Below, piece after piece: positions 1-11,206 of a stretch of DNA of 64,000 bases (its first letter is position 1; the number at the start of each line of letters is the position of its first letter). Made by a program: the position numbers and the translations under genes. The notes beneath the pieces were generated by a model. It was given only the letters and a program-made list of their open reading frames with translations, searched no databases and was not told where the DNA came from. The stretch covers positions 507,926 to 571,925 of the forward strand of contig CAJJDN010000018.1 in NCBI GenBank assembly GCA_905182985.1, given 5' to 3'. Origin of the DNA: Paramecium sonneborni. Lineage: Eukaryota > Ciliophora > Oligohymenophorea > Peniculida > Parameciidae.

Positions 1-1
1 A

Positions 2-187
2 GAAATTAAGCCATAAACTTTATTTACTAACCATAATTCTACAAAAATGATTGAATAATTTATAGAATAGCATTAAATAAATCAATCAGAATTAAATGTT
101 TTTAAAGATTTGACTAAAAGAATGGATGATAAATAAATACCTGTACCAACTGTACTTAAAGCGTTATCCTTAGTTATTAATGTATGA
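2..187 (+). CDS. C-terminal end of an unknown protein (5' partial)
   Basis: An open frame enters the window from the left and ends at a TGA at 185-187. It encodes about 61 residues, hydrophilic and Gln-rich through reassigned TAA/TAG codons, with a helical-looking tail (ending VPTVLKALSLVINV). No motif is recognised. It converges with the minus-strand coiled-coil gene that ends near 297-386, leaving about 110-200 bp of A+T-rich spacer. It could also be a chance frame, since only one of the 64 codons is a stop in this code. Confidence 0.5.
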
Positions 188-385
188 ACTTTTATAAGAT
201 TTTTATTTAAAACTAATAAATTTAATAATAAAGCAGTCAAGTTTTTAAAAATATAAATTATTCTAATTTATTCAATTATTTAAATGAAAATAAAATTCAA
301 AAATTTTATGTTAAATTTTTCATCTTTTGAGTGATAATTCCTAATTATCTATATTTTAATTCAAATTTTTCTAATAACTCTTACA

Positions 386-1613
386 TCAATCTTGGTTAAA
401 GTGCTAATAATCCTAAAATCTATTCTGAAGAGAATTGCATAAATTATTCTATTGGAATTGCATTTTTGATTCTAATATTTAATATTTATATTACATAGAT
501 TCTTCAGTTTAGTTTTATTCATTTTTTTATTATGCATCAATCATATTAACCATTATTTATTATAGAGTATCATATAAAATATTTTGGATTTTTCTTTCTC
601 GATTGGGATTGCTTGATTGATCAGTAAAAGATTAATTTATAGATGTACTGAAATCAAAATAAATAGAATTTGCATATCCATTTTAATTAGTAATTTTTTA
701 TTTATTTTTAAATTATTTTAAGGATAGATTTGCACAATAAACTAATAAATTTCTTATGGAAGTATAGTGATTCTATTTTTTTTTGATTTCTTGCATCTAC
801 TCAGTAGTTTTTCTTCTTAAAATATTGATTTATTTATAAATTTCAATAATATCTTCAACAGGCTATAAAATGTTAATATAATATTACTTATTATTATCCT
901 TTGAAAGATGCCTTTTAAAGAACCTCTAATAATTTACTTTTAGAGTGTTTTTTCAATTTAATAGGAGGTAATTAAGATAAACTTAAGCGATTAGTATTAG
1001 AGTCTGATCCAGTTATAAAAAGGTTAATATTGCTTCTATTACTGCTAATATCTAGACTTTGTAATTAGATTCTTTACTAAATAGTTATATAAAATGAAAA
1101 ATACTGTTCTAGATGTAGATTAAGTATAATTGGTTTTAGAGTTTTAAATTTATTATTGAATTTGCCAACAATCTCTTACACAATCTCTGATTTAAAGTCG
1201 CTTATTTTAAACTTATTCTTTAAGTTCTTTGATCGTAAATTAATTTAATTATAAATCTTGTGTTAATTGTTAAGTCTAATAATAAGAAATAAGTACTTTT
1301 TTAATTAATGCTAAACGATATTGATCTACTTTAGATAATTCACTAATGATTTATTTAATTTAGGGATGATTATCAAGACTTAATTAATAACAATAAATAC
1401 TCATTTTATTATCTTAATTTTTCTTCTAATTTGATGATTTGTAACTTAGTTTTTTCAAGTTAGTTAAGTAAATGAAAATATCGTTAATTTAATCTTTATT
1501 CCTAAAATAATTATATAAATAGATACTTCCATTTAAATGGCAATCAATGTTTTATCATTGACCTGATCTATGTAATTTTATACTTCGCCATGTTGATTTA
1601 AAACTATATCCAT
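386..1613 (-). CDS. Coiled-coil protein, uncharacterised
   Basis: The start is ATG at 1613 (MDIVLNQHGEVQNYI). Four introns of 25, 22, 28 and 25 nt restore one frame of about 375 residues. The N-terminal half is rich in Leu, Lys, Glu and Gln with heptad-like spacing (for example LNQLEKTKLQIIKLEEKL), followed by a Ser/Asn-rich linker and a second helical part. No catalytic motif or membrane segment is seen. The frame stops at TGA 386-388, but a shift of one base at that point opens a further, very protein-like 30-codon helix ending at TGA 297-299, so the true end may lie there. Function unknown; a structural or cytoskeletal role is only a guess. Confidence 0.75.
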
Positions 1614-1756
1614 GGCATCATTTCTCCTTAAAGGAAGAATAAATAGAGAGATTATTACTTTTTATCAAAATCAGAGAATATTTTTGGAGGTGAGAAAATC
1701 TTGGAGCTTTTACTATCATATAACATAAAATTTAATTTATATATTGAATGTTTGAA

Positions 1757-3047
1757 TCATGCAAAAACTTAAGTTAATACTCCTTCCTACCATACTCCTT
1801 TAATAGTTAATCCATTTACAGCTGAATATATACCTTCTCCATGAATCATACCATCAATAAATTAACCTTCAAATATTTCTCCATTTGTTAATTATAATCT
1901 GCCAAACCCACTCATTTTACCTTCTGAAAATTCACCTATTTTAATATAATTATTAAAAGTACCTTCATAACCTAACCAACCATTTTCAATCACACTTAAA
2001 TCTTAATAATCAAAAGGACCTTCAAACTATTCTGCTTAAACATTAATTAATTTTCCTTAGCCATGATATTGATTATCTTTCCATTAGCCATCATAAACAG
2101 TATTTTCATTTTAATCTGTTAATATACCATAGCCTTCTCTGGTAGCTGGTTCAATTCCTTAACCTCTATAAATATAACCATCTTCATATTAGAGAGCTAA
2201 GTCTTATAACTAATCATTATTATCTTAAGGTTTATTTGTATGTTATTCCTATTTAGGTTATTATTTAGGTTGTTATTGTTATTGTTATTATTATTATTAT
2301 TATTATTGTTGTTGTTATTTTTATTATGGATTTTAATATTTTTAAACAAGATCCCTAGTTCTATCAATGGCATCTTAAAATTTCTTTTCTAAATCATCAT
2401 CTTTTTAAGACATCTGAGGTTATTTTTATTATTAAGGGACCTTATTAATTTATTGCTAAGGAACTTATAATTTTTATTATTATTGGGATTATGGTTTATG
2501 TTAAGAAGGAGGGGATTAAGGTTTTGTTTAAGTTGGTAATAATTATTATGAAGTTTATTTTGGTGGTGGAATCATCTAATTCTTATTATATGACTAAGGT
2601 ATCTGTTTTTATATCTGTTGTTGTTATGGTTAATAATTATATTAGGCAGTTGCTCTTGTTTAAGCAGGAATTTAGTATTATGGCATAGTAGGTCTGGTAA
2701 TAGGCTATTGTTAATTAAAAACTTAAGGTGGATAATAAGGATGTCTTTAATTTTATTAATTGTTAGGATAAGATTATTGTAAAGCTGATTATGGTTTGAC
2801 TGGACTTTGACCATAATTAGTAGGTACACATTGATTTGGCTTTTGATATTAAGGATAAAATGGTTAGGGAGGAGGTCTCACAACAGGAGGTTGGCGATAC
2901 ACCTATTTTATCGATATTTAAATTAATTACTTGGTTTGGCAATGAATTTGGGACGACTTATCTTTATTAAGGCATAGATTAAGGGTAATATGCTTAAGGG
3001 TATACAGAACGTTGTGGAGATACAAGACCATAAGGATAATGACTCAT
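1757..3047 (-). CDS. Gln/Pro-rich protein with C-terminal MORN repeats
   Basis: About 420 residues with one 28-nt intron (2903-2930). The first ~240 residues are rich in Pro, Gln, Tyr and Asn and end in a polyglutamine run. The last ~170 residues carry MORN-type repeats (YRGQG, YDGQWKDNQYHGQGKL, FEGQFIDGMIHGEGIY). MORN repeats form beta-hairpin strips that bind lipids or act as scaffolds at membranes and the cytoskeleton. The start is ATG at 3047, only 46 bp past the stop of the upstream pseudokinase-MORN gene on the same strand, so two adjacent genes share the repeat type. Exact role unknown. Confidence 0.85.
2268..2326 (-). repeat. Polyglutamine-coding trinucleotide run
   Basis: On the plus strand this is an uneven run of TTA and TTG triplets. 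On the coding strand it reads as consecutive TAA and CAA codons, giving about 15 glutamines just before the MORN part of the gene at 1757-3047. The mix of TAA and CAA argues that the protein run is kept while the DNA repeat is interrupted. Confidence 0.8.
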
Positions 3048-3093
3048 TAATTTCAAATTTTTAGTTTTAAATTCAATATTCTTTAAATTTTAA

Positions 3094-5257
3094 TCAAAAT
3101 CCCTGTTATAGTTTATTTCTCCACCATTTTGCAGATATTATTTAACCATTCTTTTTTATATATTTCCCAGGCCCATTTAATAAGTCTTAAAGGAAATTGC
3201 CTTCAAATCGATCCCCATTTGATAAATATAAGATACCTTAACCTTCCTTATTGTCTTAATTAAATTCCCCTACATATCTCGTCCAGTAACTTTTATTTAT
3301 ATTTAAATATCTACTCTCCTATTTTATCAAAATCTCCATAATCAAATTCCCCATAAAGCATTTAAGGTTCTTCATTGTACAAAGTGCCATTGCCTTAGAA
3401 TTTATCATTTAACCACTATCCTTCATATGCTGGTTTACCAGAAGCATAATATAAAGTACCTAATAGTTGTTACTTTGAATGTATAACCTTAACCATGCAT
3501 TTTATTTTCAAACCATTGACCCTCATAAACTCCACCATTATCTTAATAGAAAAACGTTCCTTGGCCATGTTTCATTCCTTTAAATTTCTATCCTTCATAT
3601 CTTGATCCATTAGCATAAGTTTCAGAAACAACTTCAACCTTTTATATTTAACTTGTTCTTTTAATATCATTTTGTAAATTTTTTGATTACTATTAATTGA
3701 TATTTTGTTTATCATAAAGAAAATTAATTGCAGGATCAATATTTTGTTAATTCTTTTATGTGGAATTCATTTTTTAAGATTCATATATACCTGGTACACT
3801 AGTTTTAGATTATAAAAACTATTAATATTATTAAGAATTAGAAAACGATGTAATTGGCATTAAATTGTCTTACTATTCTAAATTTGTAGAATTTAATAAT
3901 CTTTCAGTTCCTATTTAATTACCAATATTGGTATCAAAGTTGGATAATTCTGCCATTTATTCTGATAAAGGTAACTAAATAAAATGAAAAGGTTATTACA
4001 ATTTTTAAATGATCACAAATATCAGGTCTTAAATCCTTTAGACCATTTTTTTAAAAATAAAGTGATTAATTTGACTGTTAAGATTATTAAGATTGTCTTA
4101 AAGATCCTTAAAGTTAAACTTAAGAATTATGTACAGAATTTAATTATTACGGAACAAATTTAGCACTTTATTCAATGTTATTAAAACTTTATGGTTATTA
4201 AGCAGCTTCTAATTAAAATTATTATTATGGAATTGCAAAGCTTTCAACAGCTTGTTCATAAGCTTCAACTTAAAGTATTGGTGCTTTTGTAGTATAAATG
4301 ACTTCCTCAGTTTATTCTCTGATATAATATATCTTAGGAGATGAAGGTGGTGACATTGATTACATTTCTGATCTTAATTCAAGAAAATCTGGTCTTTAAT
4401 CTTCATTAAGTAGCAACATAGTTCTTAAAACTTATATATATTAAGAAGAGAACATTTATTCTAAATTTTATAATCTTCTTTAAACTTATTGATGATTAAC
4501 TTTCATCTTTTACATATCATAACAATCTTCACAATTATGTGAACTTGATATGTGAAGCATAATCATACCTAAACTATAAACATCACTTTTATAAGGATTA
4601 TGTTATGGTTACATATCATCATTAAGAGATTACATAAGTTTAGGACTTATATAATTCAAATTGATTTATTTACTATCATTTTATATTAACAATTGATATG
4701 TAGTTGGAACTCCACTCAAAGTAGGATCTAGAATTTTTACATATGGAAATTCATCCATATAAGAAATGCTATCCAATCTTAATCCTTAATGAGTAATTTT
4801 CTACTATTCTAATATACAGCAGCCTTCAATACATCCTATAAGAATAGTAAATAGTTCTGATTCTTAGAATTCTAATTTCTTTGCTAATCTTTATTCAACA
4901 ATATCATTCAATGTAGTAGGTATATACTCTAATAATATGAAAATCTTAAAAAATTGTCCACAAAATTAATTGTCTTCGTGATAAAATAATTCTAAAAATA
5001 ATATTGTCTATTATAATACTTGTAACATTAATCAAATTGTCATAAGTGTTACTTTCCTTTTTTTCAAGTATGATTTTTAAGGATGAAAATTTATCCTTGT
5101 CTGTTAAATTAATTTCTTTCTAAAATGCCTCTTATTTACTTTACTTCTATTTTACAATCCTCCCTTCTCCATATCGACTATCTTCTTTTATATTTCTTAT
5201 AACAATATAATTTGCGTGCATTGCTTTAATGCTTGCATTACTATCCACATTACCCAT
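3094..5257 (-). CDS. Protein pseudokinase fused to MORN repeats
   Basis: One gene of about 690 residues joined through introns of about 19-35, 25, 28 and 25 nt. The N-terminus MGNVDSNA fits an N-myristoylation signal (Gly2, Ser6). A kinase-like fold follows: hinge LLEYIPTTL, then THQGLRLDSIS where active kinases have HRDLKxxN, and LDPTLSG where they have DFG, then SDVYSLGMIML in the C-lobe. The catalytic Asp and the DFG motif are therefore missing. After a Gln-rich linker come MORN repeats (YEGQKFKGMKHGQGTF, YEGQWFENKMHGQG, YEGQWLNDKFQGNG, NGPGKYIKKNGQ). A 25-nt intron with GT/AG ends joins the two parts. A membrane-anchored scaffold is a reasonable inference. Confidence 0.82.
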
Positions 5258-5279
5258 TTTTATTTTACTTTTATTAAAT

Positions 5280-6454
5280 AATATATCTATATATAAATCA
5301 ATATGCAATCCTATTCATTCTTATCTAGTTTTACTTTTATGCATTCTATTTAAAAATATAGCTCATTTATTATTACAACCTTAGTAACTTCATCTAATAT
5401 ATGCCATCTACCATATTTTACTTAAAAGTATTATAGTTTAAAATTGATTTTTCAAATTATGTTCCACTATCTTACTCAAATCAGTCTTTTATATTAATTT
5501 ATTATTCTAATTGATTATCCATTATTCAATGATTGTATTTATATCTTTTCCTCATTTTATTTGCTTTTTCTTTTGCTTATTATGCTAATCTAAAATCAGT
5601 TACTTTTTTTGAAATAGTTAAATTTTTTTGTTAACTTATTTTTTCTTTTTGCGTTCTTTTTTTTTTAATTTTTTACCTAAAATTTACATTCTCTTCAATC
5701 AGCTTCAAATCAATTTTTATCATTTCTATGTCTATCTCTTTGCTAATGTCTAAGAATTATTATTTTTATTTTATGCGTACCTTTTTTACAACTCTAATAA
5801 CATAATCTAAATTAATATCTATCTATTTGAAAATTGCATTATCAAATACTTTAATCCTATCTAATTTTTACCAACCTTTTCTGATATATCTTATTATTAT
5901 TATGCATCATTAGATATTGGAACACTTTCTATTTCTTTACTTCTTTATCAATACAAAACGAACAAATATATTCTTAAATATTTAAAATTCCTTTATTATA
6001 TAAATTGTTCATCCTTATCATACTTTATTTGATTTTTCTTAATGATTTCTTTCTCTTAAAATCATAATTCAATTTGCAGGATTTCTCCTTAAATTTATAT
6101 GTATTTTCTCATATAACTCTTTTAAAAACATTTTCTATTTTAAAAAAAATAATAATTTTTCGAAGATGATAATTTAAAAAATATTAATAAATCAATCTTC
6201 ATAGAATATCTCTTCTTCTTGTTTTTCAAAAATCTCTTATTTTTAGTCTAATTTGATTATCTTTTTAGATTTTTTATTTGTAATTTAACTTTTTTTAGTT
6301 TTAATATGTTTTTGCTTAATAAATTTCTTAATTTTTTTTTTATCATTGTATTCATGTTTGTCATTTGATTAGATGGTTTAAATCTTTTTTGTATCTTCTA
6401 CCTTCTGAATATCATAAGTAAAGAGTTCATCGAAATTTTTAAATAGATCACACA
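5280..6454 (-). CDS. Lys-rich coiled-coil protein(s), exons unresolved
   Basis: Starting at ATG 6454 (MCDLFKNFDELFTYD) there are consecutive minus-strand frames of clearly coding character: a Lys-rich part to about 6190, a middle segment with a CSFC pair, a basic coiled coil around 5560-5760 (VNFRQKIKKKRTQKEKIS) and a final block near 5290-5420 (GRWHILDEVTKVVIINELYF). In-frame TGAs between them mean several short introns that I could not place with confidence. It may be one gene of about 330 residues or two genes. A TGA candidate for the basic coiled coil lies at 5526-5528. No known domain is recognised. Confidence 0.5.
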
Positions 6455-6495
6455 TTATTATAAAAAATGACAAAATATTTCAAGACAAATCTGTT

Positions 6496-8389
6496 TCATT
6501 TGACAATATCTCTATGGATTATTTTGCGTATTTCCATCCATTATTGTTAATTTGGATTTGGATTAATTGGTGCTTGTACAATAGCAGTAATATTATTTCT
6601 CTTATCAAATTCCATCCAGGAAAAACTAGCTGCAAAGCGTTTTAATAATTATTGTAAGATAACCAAATAATCCAATATAATAATTAACTAAGAATTATTG
6701 TAATCTTTAGCTAAGTAATCATTTATTAAATGAATAGCCACATAGTTATATTCCTTAATTTATTCAAATATGTTTTCCAATACCCAATTATTATTAAATA
6801 AGGACATGAATTTAGAATCTTAGACATATTAATCAGGCATTTAAATTATGGTTTATCTAACATTTTATAATCTAACCTAACATTCAGGTAAACATGGATT
6901 ATAAGGTTAAAACTAAATGATATAAAGTTTAAATATACTATTTGTATGCAACATTACAATAAACAGAATTAAATTTTAAGTTGTAAAAACATACATTCAG
7001 TTTTTGTATAGAATTTACCTAAACTAAATTAATCAAAATACTAAGTATTAATGAATAGCTTAGCTATTTTATACATTAAATTAGCAAATGGTAATCTAAA
7101 CTTATTTTATTCATTAGGTTCAACATTACTACGCTAAGAAGAATCTTATAATGTAGTATTTCTCTCTCTTTAAACAGATGGAAATCTCAATGGTAAATAA
7201 GATGTATCATGCGTTGTTTAAGATCCATTCAATTTTTGTAAATGTTCTCTATTTGAAGGTGGAGATGGAATTGAAAAATGTAAATACTATTATGGAATTA
7301 TTTATTTTTAGATAGGTATTTATGAGAATTACTAACTAGTATTAATTTGAAGTGGTTATTATTATATTTTGAATTGATGTTAATATTGAATTGGTAATTA
7401 AGATTTCTATTATTATTATTATTAAATAACCTAAATAGGGGTCACACTTCGAATATGTTATGATTATTAAGGTATATAATTTTGACTAGTCATAATTCTT
7501 TATTATTGTCTCTATCTTATATAATCTAAACATTATTCTACTGACCATCTTAATTATTTATCACATTGAAGCATATTTTATATTAAAATATCCAAAAAAC
7601 GAGAACATTAAAATGGATAATAAAGTAATCCATTTTATTAGTATAATTTAAGCTTCTATACCAATTCTGGTTCTGTATGTGATCTAAATGGCTATTATCC
7701 AAATACCATTTCATACAAAACTACCCCAGCTGACCATAAATCGCTCTTAAAGCTATAATGATTACTTAAAAGAGTTTCAGGAGCCATATACATAGGAGTA
7801 CCTACATTATAATTTTATATTTCCACTCCATTTTACACATTTTTACTTAGAGCAAATCCAAAATCTGCTAGTTTTGGGACTCCATTATTTATAAATACAT
7901 TTGCTGGTTTTATATCTCTATGAATTATATCTCATATCATATGATCAATATTTACAATTATTCTTGCAATGTTATAGACCATTCAATACATGAGTGATTA
8001 AATCAATTGCTAAATCTTCAGTCATTTTGTGTTTCCCTATAAACTATTATAAGTCCCCTATCATTAAATTCAATGTTTATACCTTGATTACAGTATTCAG
8101 TAATGATATACACAACTTAATTATTTTGAAATACATCATATAATTTTAGAATGTTTTACTATTTTGGTATAGTTTTCAAAATCCCTATTTCATTTCTCAT
8201 CATTTGGATCATGATTTAATCTCTCATTCGTGAACAATCAATTTACTTAACTCAATATATTCATACTTTAATCGCCACCTTCTCTTTTGTATACATTTCA
8301 AATCCCAAAAACACTTCACTGAATTGTCCTCCCCCTATGTTACGTTCTTCATATATGTAATTGTTAAGTTATTTCTGCAACATTTCCAT
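6496..8389 (-). CDS. ULK/Atg1-like serine/threonine protein kinase
   Basis: A complete N-terminal kinase domain: glycine loop [12 protein letters not shown], Lys in VAIK, catalytic [13 protein letters not shown], activation segment [12 protein letters not shown] and [13 protein letters not shown]. Introns of 21, 25 and 25 nt were placed inside the domain. The C-terminal ~300 residues are Gln/Ser-rich and end in a helical block ([17 protein letters not shown]), matching the ULK layout of kinase, linker and helical tail. ULK-like kinases act in autophagy and, in ciliates and flagellates, in ciliary signalling; which applies here is not shown. An in-frame ATG at 8537 could add about 35 residues if a 40-nt intron is real; I used ATG 8389. 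Confidence 0.85.
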
Positions 8390-8414
8390 TCGTTCTCTTT
8401 TAATACAAATTTTA

Positions 8415-8432
8415 ATTATATATATATATATT
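8415..8432. repeat. AT dinucleotide run
   Basis: A short alternating T/A stretch just upstream of the chosen start of the ULK-like kinase. It lies in the intergenic spacer and may be part of the promoter region or simple sequence only. Confidence 0.6.
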
Positions 8433-8523
8433 ACTCAATAAACATCTTCTTAACTAATTAATATCATTAATTATTTGTTTATAATAATCATATTTGATAT
8501 TTTTAATTTAATTAATCAAAATT

Positions 8524-10112
8524 TCAAATTTAGACATTTTAACCACCACATTAATAAAACTTAATATTGATATGAATGATAATTATATCCTCATATAAAT
8601 CATTTTTTTTTATCTATTATTGTAATGATTCCCTCACTCGATATTGTATATGTAATCTCTTAACTTTCTAAATCCCTCTATGTTTCAAAAAATCCGCTGA
8701 AAAAATTTTTTCCGACAAATGAATTATTTATAGCTTCTTATATATACCTATTTATTAAAATAATATTAATTACCATTCTATTAATTCTTGATTACTAATA
8801 TTCTATGTATATAAAAATTATATATTTGGAGTAGAAACACTCTTAACCTTAAAAGATGCTTATTCTTTAACTCTACTAAAATCTAATTCTACTTAGATTT
8901 CTTCAAAAGCAACAGTAAAATTTAGAATAAGATTTGAACTCACTGAAAGTTGACAATAGAATGACATTGCTACTGTAAAATATGTAGAGGAAGCATTAAT
9001 ATATTAAGCAGTTTAGTTATTTGTATTACATAATCCTGAAATTGAAGACATATAAGCATATTAAGTATAAACAGGAGTCATGATATTATTCAAACCTCCT
9101 GTAGTCCATGAAAAGAAAGGAACTTTCCAGCTTGAAGGAAGCAATATTGTATTAAAGTAGTTTTATTAAAATGCATAATTAAATGAATTGATTATCTCAT
9201 CCATACTTACTTATTCAACATTTGTTTTATTATCTGTTATTGTACAAAGTGTAATTATTGGATATTTACAATTATAACCTGTTTTTAATGATTCAATATT
9301 CATTTAGGCTGATATTGAATATGATACAGGAGAATATGTAATTTATGCATTCTTAATAGTAACATTATAAGAGAATTTCTAAGCAGAAAAACTAATCCCA
9401 TTTCTATAAACTTTTGTAAATGTTGTGTTTTTGATGGTTTCAAAAGAATTTAACTAGTCTATAATTTAAGCCGATAAACTATTTGGTGATGTATTAGAGT
9501 AAAATTAAGTTAAAGCTTTTTAGATTGTTTTGGTGCTATTAAGAGCTGAAATAATTTCTTAAATTTAACCAATTTCATATGGGAAATTGACATAAATAGC
9601 TCTAAATCCAGAATCATCAAAATTGATATATGAATCCACATATGAAAATTCGTAGCTGAAAGAATTAGATTTGGTAGTGATGTTAAATGTGTAATTAGCA
9701 GACTATACATTCTCTAGAAAAGCAATTCCTTATCCATTTTATATAGTTCCATTTTAAAATAAGAAACCAACTTCAACTAATAAAGTTGCATTTGAGACAG
9801 TGATTTATCCAACATTTTCATCAAATTAATTTCCAGTGTATGTTTAATTCTCAATTAAGGCTTCAACTTTAAAATGATTTGGTGTTAATGTCCATCCTTG
9901 TTAAATTGTTATTGGAGGAGAAAATTGATTGAATAATGGTAATTACTTTAATGAAAATACTTAATTAAATAGATAGGTAGGTAATAAGCCTGAATTATAA
10001 ATAAGATTAATATACCAGCTCTAAGTTGACTATTACATTAGCTGACTCCAATTTCTTAACACTATTATTGTATTGTTAGGTAAATAAATGATGAAATCAA
10101 TAAAATATTCAT
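8524..10112 (-). CDS. Secreted or luminal protein, possibly lipid-binding (BPI-like)
   Basis: About 520 residues with one 26-nt intron near the N-terminus. It begins with a signal peptide (MNILLISSFIYLTIQQQ), so the product enters the secretory pathway. The rest is rich in Asn, Ser, Thr and aromatic residues with many N-glycosylation sequons (NVT, NIT, NYT, NTT) and long alternating hydrophobic/polar stretches suggesting beta sheet. It resembles the LBP/BPI/CETP lipid-transfer family in size and style, but I see no diagnostic motif, so that assignment is weak. The last ~60 residues (basic, from about 8700 down) are less certain and may include another intron. Confidence 0.72.
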
Positions 10113-10129
10113 ATTAATAATATATAAAC

Positions 10130-11139
10130 TCATAACTTAGGTTTTTAGGCAGCCTATTATTCTAATCTCTCTAAATTTTCTTAAACTTTATTGAATAAAT
10201 CAGCATTTCCAGTTGGATATTCATTTTTTCCAGAGAAATCATTAATTTTTGCCCAATTCTTTTAGACTTCACTAATTTTAACAGGTAAATCCAATGAGAC
10301 TCCTTCTGTTCTTTACCATCTAACTTTAGAGAAGAATCCACCAGAACATTCATAGATTCCACCATTATATTCTTTATTTGATTCATGAGTTAAAACAGCC
10401 ACTTTAAAAATATTATTAAATGGATACATATTGGTGTAAGATTATTAGGATCAATTCCAGTTAAAACATCAGGTGGCATAATAGTTTCAGTCATTCTAGA
10501 TGCTCCAACTGGTACTAATACATTACATAATATATTTCTTCTCTCTCCTTCTTTAGCTAATGTTAATGTAAATCCAACAATTCCTGCTTTTGCCGCTGCA
10601 TAATTTGTTTGACCTAATGTTCCATATAATCCAGATCCACTTGATGTATTAACTATTCTACCATAACCTTAATCTCTCATTATTGGCCAAGCTGCTTTTG
10701 TTACAGAATATGTTCCATATAGATGAGTCTTTAATCATATATTTGTATATTTACTTTTACAACTATATCCCAATCTTCCTCTGTTAACTTTGCCAATATC
10801 TTATCTCTTAAAATACCAGCATTATTTATAAGAACATCAAGTCTTCCAAATTCTTTTATAGCATGTCCTATAATCTTATCACCATTTAATACAGAATCAT
10901 AATTTGCTACTGCTATTCCTCCTTTACTCTTTATTGTTGCTACTACCTATATTTAGAAATATCTGCTTTACTTCATCTGCAAATTTAGGATTTGTGTTTT
11001 TTCCATCTAAATCACATCCATTATCATTCACTAATACTTTAGCACCCATTTATCCATAAAATATTGCATATGCTTTTCCAAGTCCTCTTCCTGCACCTGT
11101 TATTACTACAACCTTATTATCAAATCTCAAATCAGACAT
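10130..11139 (-). CDS. Peroxisomal-type 3-hydroxyacyl-CoA dehydrogenase (MFE-2 SDR domain)
   Basis: A complete 310-residue frame after removal of introns of 25, 26 and 26 nt. It has the short-chain dehydrogenase signature: cofactor loop TGAGRGLGKAYA, NNAG, catalytic Ser in VNTSSGSGLYG and YAAAK. The C-terminus (HESNKEYNGGIYECSGGFF, SKVRWQRTEG) matches the dehydrogenase unit of peroxisomal multifunctional enzyme 2 (HSD17B4/Fox2), which oxidises 3-hydroxyacyl-CoA in beta-oxidation. The usual hydratase and SCP2 domains are absent, and the protein ends KPKL, which is at best a weak PTS1 peroxisome signal. Its start (11139) lies 68 bp past the stop of the zinc-finger gene on the same strand. Confidence 0.9.
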
Positions 11140-11206
11140 TTTAATTATTTGGATATATATGAGTATTATTTAAATTAAAATTTCAATTAAATATACTTCA
11201 TATCAT

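Noticed and set aside
400..1440. Plus-strand frames of more than 100 codons with hydrophobic stretches
   Set aside because: With only TGA as stop, long chance frames are common. The minus strand gives a continuous coiled-coil protein with four clean 22-28-nt introns over the same bases.
8955..9872. A ~300-codon plus-strand open frame
   Set aside because: The minus strand encodes a signal-peptide protein with glycosylation sites across the whole stretch; the plus frame lacks a start and has unlikely composition.
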